From Gallionellaceae bacterium (GTDB lineage: Bacteria; Pseudomonadota; Gammaproteobacteria; Burkholderiales; Gallionellaceae), in NCBI GenBank assembly GCA_030834965.1, contig JAUQWW010000039.1, positions 16,317 through 80,316 of the forward strand: a DNA stretch of 64,000 nt, written 5' to 3'. Positions 61,201 to 64,000 of this stretch are shown here, in pieces (position 1 is the first letter of the stretch; every line of letters begins with the position of its first letter). The position numbers and the translations under genes were made by a program. The notes below the pieces were generated by a model. That model searched no databases and was not told where the DNA came from. It saw only the letters and a program-made list of their open reading frames with translations.

Positions 61201-64000
61201 CGTCAACGCGACCATGCAGGTCATCGATGCGGCGGTGGGTCTCAGTGACCCGGACTCCGGCAACTTCAACGGCGGGCGGCTTGATCTCTATTACACCCAG
61301 AACGGCGCAGCCGAAGACCAGCTCGGCGTGGTCAACCAGGGCAATGCTGCCGGCCAGATCGGTGTTTCCGGCGCCACCGTAAGCTACGGCGGCGTTGCCA
61401 TCGGCACCATCAGCGGCGGGACCAATGGCGCCAACCTGCGCATCGACTTTACCAGCACCACCGCCACGGTGGATGCGGTCGAAGCGCTGATCCAGCGGCT
61501 GGGCTACGCCAACACCGACTCCAGCCCCAACGACAGCCGCACGCTCGGCCTGCGCGTGTCCGACGGCGATGGCGGCACCAGCCAACCCAATGTGCTGACC
61601 ATCAATCTCACCCAGAGTCTCGACGGTGCACCTGCCGTGTATGGCGAGGAGCAGGTCAACACTTTCACCTATGATTACCAATGGTCGCCGGCCGTGGCCG
61701 AACTCAGCGGCGGCGGCTATGTCACTGCCTGGATATCGCGCAGCCAGGACGGCACGAGCGGCGGCGATGGCGTGTTTGCCCAGCGCTTCTCGGTGTCTGG
61801 CGTGGCGCTCGGCCCCGAATTCCGGGTCAACACCACCATCGCGGGCAACCAGCGCGAGACCAAAGCGGCAGGCCTGTCCGACGGCGGCTTCGTGGTCGTG
61901 TGGACCGACGAAAATGCGCTCGACGGCAACGGCAGCGGCATCTTTGCCCAGCGCTACGACGCGACCGGCAATCCGGCAGGCGCCGAAACCCGCGTCAATA
62001 CTTACACCACCAGCACCCAGTACCAGCCAAGCGTTGCGGCCTACACCGGCGGCTACATCGTGAGCTGGTCGTCGCTTAACGCGGTCGCCGCCGGCTCCGG
62101 CGGGGACGGCAGCACCTATGGCGTGTATGCACAGCGCTACAACAACAACGGCACACTGGTGGGCAGCGAGTTCCGCGTCAACACCACCACTGCGGGCTCA
62201 CAGTACGAACCGGACGTGGCCGCCAATGCCGATGGCAGCTTCGTCGTGGCGTGGCGTTCCGACAACCAGGACGGCAACGGCGCAGGGGTTTATTTTCAGC
62301 GCTATAACGCCAGCGGCGTGGCACAGGGCAGCGAGACGCTCGCCAATACGATCACCACCAGCAGCCAGTACGAAGCCAGAGTGACCACCCTGACTGGTGG
62401 CGGCTTTGTCATCGTGTGGCGTGACGATGGCGCTCAGGATGGCAGCGGCAGCGCGGTGTTCGCTCAGCGTTTCGACGCCAGCGGCGTCAAGCTGGGCGGT
62501 CAGTTCATGGTCAACGAAACCACTGCGGGCAGCCAGTACCAGCCAGATGTGGTGGGGCTGGCAAACGGCGGCTTTGTCGTCACCTTCTACAACGACAACT
62601 ACGACATCTCCGGCAGCGGCACCACGGCTGATGTCTACATCCGTGAATATGATGCCGCCGGCAATGCAATCGACGGCCAGCGCAAGGTCAACACCTTCCC
62701 ATCGAGCACACAGTCCGAACCCGCCCTCGCACACCTCGGCAGCGACAACTTCGTTGTTGTGTGGCGCTCCGATACCCAGGACGGCAGCAACTCCGGCGTC
62801 TATCAGCAGCTCTTCGGCAATGCCGTTGAGTTGGCGCGGACATCGGCCAACCCGGTGCTCGACGACCTGCGCGACGTGCGCAACCTGTCCTACACAGTCG
62901 CCTCGCCGTTCTATGCCGGCAATCCCCTGGTCATCGACCCGGATGTGCACGTGATCGACAGTGATTCCGCCAATTTTGACAGCGGCAGCCTGCTCGTCGA
63001 GTTTTTGGACAGCCTGAGCACAGGCACTCGTATCAACGAATCCGTGGCCATACGCAACCAGGGCGGCGGTGCTGGCCAGATCGGCATTTCCGGCAGCAAT
63101 GTCACTTATGGCGGTGTCACCATCGGCAGTTTCAGCGGCGGTGAGGCCGGTACCAATCTCGTGGTGAGTCTCAACAACAGCGCCACCGCAACGGCCGTGC
63201 AGGCTCTGGTGCAGAACATCACCTATGTGAACTCGGCACCCGGCGCAGCCCAGACCGACCGCTACCTCGGCGTCCGTCTGTTCGACGGCGACGGCGGCAC
63301 CAGCCTGTCCTCCGATGTGCTGGTGCGCATTCAGGCCACCGTTACACCTGCCACCGTTGATCTTCAGGATGTGGAGAGCGCCGTCACGCTAAGCGAAACC
63401 CAGGCACAGGCCGGTGCAGTGCTCGACCCCGCCGTGCAACTCATCTATAGCGGCGCCGGCAGCTTCAACAATGGCAGCCTGACCGTCTCCTACGTGTCCA
63501 GCACCGGCCGCGTCGAAGACCAGTTGAGCATACGCAACGAGGGCACGGGAACGGGCCAGGTGAGCGTCTCCGGCAGCAACGTCAGTTATGAAGGCACGGT
63601 CATCGGCACCATTAACGCCGCCGACACCGGCGCCAATGGTGACCAGTTGGTGATCAACTTCAACGCCAGCGCCACCGACCAGGCCATCGAGCGGGTGATC
63701 GAAAACCTGAGCTACCAGACAACCTCGGACGGCCCCAATGAAAGCCGCACTATTTCTATCGTCGTGCGCGACAGCGCGAATACGGCCAGTACCGCCAGCC
63801 AGATGGTGATCAACATCACCCCTGAGATCGACGGGGCGAGCAAGCTGTTCGGCGAGCAGCAGGTCAACACCTACGAGGTAAACGAACAGCACGTGCCGGT
63901 GGTCACCGGCCTGCAAGGCGTGAATGACGGCGGCTACGTGGTGCTGTGGCGCTCCTACACCCAGGACGGGGACACCTACGGCATCTACGGCCAGCGCTAC
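58250..64000 (+). CDS. Giant repeat protein, probable secreted adhesin-like, 3' end beyond window
   Basis: At least 1917 codons without a stop. The ATG follows AAGGGG by 9 bases, and an in-frame TAA lies 39 bases upstream. There is no signal peptide: the repeats start almost at once with VNTYINSDQTSPAVAALNDG. The protein consists of 22 visible units of about 57 residues of the type VNT-x-QYxP-GGFVVVW-QDGSGxGVYAQRYDASG, grouped in sevens. Each group is followed by one or two domains of about 163 residues (GTVTFGEN..NQGTG..IGVSGN..DGDGG). Similar repeats occur in large type I-secreted adhesins of Gram-negative bacteria, whose signal is at the C-terminus, here unseen. No secretion genes are in the window. 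Base composition is GC-rich. Confidence 0.88.
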   Translation, partial: MDVYDESLVNTYINSDQTSPAVAALNDGSYVAVWTSYTQDGTSSYGVYAQRFTASGIPIGPEFRINTTTANNQSDACIAALPSGGFVVTWTDNAKDGSSEGIYAQRYDASGVAQGGEFKVNTYSTNAQNESSVAAYTGGFVVTWSSYGNPGDPSSYGVYAQRYDNAGNAVGSELRVNTTTSGYQYESDVAANADGSFVVVWRSDSQDGSGAGVYAQRYDTTGTAVGSEFRVNTVTVNDQYQPKVVTLAGGGFVVVWTSYTQDGSGYGVYAQRYDAGGVAQGSEFRVNESTSGGQYQPDITALANGGFAVTWYNDNYDISGTGSYNDIYVREYNASGVATGGQVKVNTPTPSQTSQYEPAIAHLGSDNYVVLWRSNSDQDGSGSGIYQQLFGTASELPRQANPELGDFAGTVTFGENLVNATPQVIDHVVSLTDIDSANFDGGRVEIFYTQYGSAEDQLGVRNQGTGIAQIGVSGNTVSYNFGPGAVAIGTLSGGTNGANLIINLNANASVDAVEALIQNLTYANSSNTPQASRMVGLRVWDGDGGASSAGSVTINVTREVDGTPLAYGEEQSNTYTPSTQDTPALATLTGGGYVTAWTSAGQDGNSDGIYAQRFNASGVALGPEFRVNSTTAGAQNDATVAGLSTGGFVVVWTDQSGTDGSSYGVYAQRYDANGVAQGSEALVNTFTANAQYQPSVAGYTGGFVVSWTSNGNAGGSGYDIYTQRFDNSGAKVGAEGRVNATISSTQSDPDIAARADGSHVVVWVDQGGADTNSYGVYAQRYDTAGAKLGTEILVNTYTTGAQYEPKVATLSSGGFVVVWRSDNQDGSSAGVYGQRFDASGAKVSGEFLVNETTTGGQYQPDVTSLSTGGFVVTWYNDNYDISGAGSYNDVYIREYDATGSAIDGQRKLVMGTATGSNQEYQPAITDLGNGNYVVAYADYVPAVDGGNATFEIAQQIFGDTTELPRSTNPHLEDFTGTVTFAENTVNATMQVIDAAVGLSDPDSGNFNGGRLDLYYTQNGAAEDQLGVVNQGNAAGQIGVSGATVSYGGVAIGTISGGTNGANLRIDFTSTTATVDAVEALIQRLGYANTDSSPNDSRTLGLRVSDGDGGTSQPNVLTINLTQSLDGAPAVYGEEQVNTFTYDYQWSPAVAELSGGGYVTAWISRSQDGTSGGDGVFAQRFSVSGVALGPEFRVNTTIAGNQRETKAAGLSDGGFVVVWTDENALDGNGSGIFAQRYDATGNPAGAETRVNTYTTSTQYQPSVAAYTGGYIVSWSSLNAVAAGSGGDGSTYGVYAQRYNNNGTLVGSEFRVNTTTAGSQYEPDVAANADGSFVVAWRSDNQDGNGAGVYFQRYNASGVAQGSETLANTITTSSQYEARVTTLTGGGFVIVWRDDGAQDGSGSAVFAQRFDASGVKLGGQFMVNETTAGSQYQPDVVGLANGGFVVTFYNDNYDISGSGTTADVYIREYDAAGNAIDGQRKVNTFPSSTQSEPALAHLGSDNFVVVWRSDTQDGSNSGVYQQLFGNAVELARTSANPVLDDLRDVRNLSYTVASPFYAGNPLVIDPDVHVIDSDSANFDSGSLLVEFLDSLSTGTRINESVAIRNQGGGAGQIGISGSNVTYGGVTIGSFSGGEAGTNLVVSLNNSATATAVQALVQNITYVNSAPGAAQTDRYLGVRLFDGDGGTSLSSDVLVRIQATVTPATVDLQDVESAVTLSETQAQAGAVLDPAVQLIYSGAGSFNNGSLTVSYVSSTGRVEDQLSIRNEGTGTGQVSVSGSNVSYEGTVIGTINAADTGANGDQLVINFNASATDQAIERVIENLSYQTTSDGPNESRTISIVVRDSANTASTASQMVINITPEIDGASKLFGEQQVNTYEVNEQHVPVVTGLQGVNDGGYVVLWRSYTQDGDTYGIYGQRY
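58274..59470 (+). repeat. Seven-unit repeat cassette 1 of the giant protein
   Basis: 399 residues in seven successive units. Units 1-5 share the GVYAQRYD core, unit 6 has the variant YNDNYDISGTGSYNDIYVRE, and unit 7 replaces AQRYD with QQLFG and ends NPELGDF. Seven such units could close into one seven-bladed beta propeller; this is a structural inference. Confidence 0.85.
59471..59962 (+). other. Linker domain 1 of the giant protein
   Basis: 164 residues: AGTVTFGENLVNATPQVIDH, SANFDGGRVEI, EDQLGVRNQGTG, IGTLSGGTNGANL, LIQNLTYAN and LRVWDGDGG, ending VDGTPLAYGEEQ. The pattern resembles cadherin-like domains in large RTX-type surface proteins. The same module recurs after each seven-unit cassette. 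Confidence 0.75.
59963..61171 (+). repeat. Seven-unit repeat cassette 2 of the giant protein
   Basis: 403 residues in seven units in the same order as cassette 1: unit 3 has YTGGFVVSWTS, unit 6 YNDNYDISGAGSYNDVYIRE, and unit 7 the degenerate YVVAYADYVPAVDGGN with QQIFG and NPHLEDF. Confidence 0.85.
61172..61654 (+). other. Linker domain 2 of the giant protein
   Basis: 161 residues with the same landmarks as linker 1: GTVTFAENTVNATMQVID, SGNFNGGRLDLYYTQNG, EDQLGVVNQGN, IGVSGATVSYGG, LRVSDGDGGTS and LDGAPAVYGEEQ. Confidence 0.75.
61655..62884 (+). repeat. Seven-unit repeat cassette 3 of the giant protein
   Basis: 410 residues in seven units, again with YTGGYIVSWSS in unit 3, ANADGSFVVAWRSD in unit 4, YNDNYDISGSGTTADVYIRE in unit 6 and QQLFG in unit 7. 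The third unit is enlarged by a Gly/Ala insert. Confidence 0.85.
62885..63862 (+). other. Doubled linker domain 3 of the giant protein
   Basis: 326 residues, twice the length of linkers 1 and 2. Two diverged copies of the module follow each other: one with VIDSDSANFDSGSLLVEF and RNQGGGAGQIGISGSNVTYG, the other with YSGAGSFNNGSLTVSYVSS and RNEGTGTGQVSVSGSNVSYE, ending EIDGASKLFGEQQ. Cassette 4 starts at 63863 and is cut by the edge. Confidence 0.75.

Noticed and set aside
58250..64000. Repeats considered as CRISPR or DNA minisatellite
   Set aside because: The period is about 170 bases with an unbroken reading frame and conserved protein positions but diverged DNA; no short identical repeats with unique spacers.

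Overview
The window spans a bacterial chromosome origin of replication. The gene order rpmH-rnpA-yidD-yidC-mnmE-mnmG-rsmG-parA-parB-atpIBEFHAGDC-glmU-glmS on one side and dnaA-dnaN-gyrB on the other, the ubiJ-ubiB pair and the protein sequences point to a betaproteobacterium, probably of the Nitrosomonadales/Gallionellaceae type; the exact taxon is inference. Every gene left of about 33.1 kb runs leftward and the housekeeping genes to the right run rightward until about 52.3 kb. Transcription therefore follows replication away from dnaA/rpmH. Near-consensus DnaA boxes lie on both sides of dnaA, an AT-rich stretch lies between dnaA and dnaN, and two perfect parS sites (30.3 and 36.8 kb) flank the origin.

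Left arm, 1 to about 27.8 kb, minus strand: a Wzx/Wzy-type exopolysaccharide locus. In transcription order it encodes a beta-barrel-like secreted protein, a large SLBB export protein (Wza type), a Wzz-type chain-length protein, UDP-glucose dehydrogenase and UDP-glucuronate epimerase. These are followed by a series of glycosyltransferases, five SAM methyltransferases, a flippase, a polymerase, two sulfation-related proteins and three asparagine-synthase-like amidotransferases. Many genes overlap by 4 bases (ATGA). Uronic acid supply combined with amidotransferases, methyltransferases and sulfotransferases suggests a heavily modified acidic polymer, possibly amidated, methylated and sulfated. 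No initiating phosphoglycosyltransferase or tyrosine kinase is visible, so the locus probably continues beyond the left edge. Part of this arm (about 7-18 kb) looks more AT-rich than the housekeeping half.

Centre, 27.9 to 51.4 kb: gyrB, dnaN and dnaA leftward; the ribosome/RNase P/membrane-insertase genes, tRNA modification genes, chromosome partitioning genes, the full F1Fo ATP synthase operon and the UDP-GlcNAc genes rightward. A strong intrinsic terminator ends the atp operon.

Right arm, 51.5 to 64 kb: an orphan ParA-like ATPase; ubiB, ubiJ, a Tim44-domain protein, an RluA-family pseudouridine synthase and a membrane-fused spermidine-synthase-like protein, all leftward; then a very large rightward open frame (at least 1917 codons, running off the edge). 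That frame encodes a repeat protein built from a previously unremarked higher-order unit: seven roughly 57-residue blades followed by a roughly 163-residue linker domain, repeated three times and starting a fourth. This is the most unusual object in the window.
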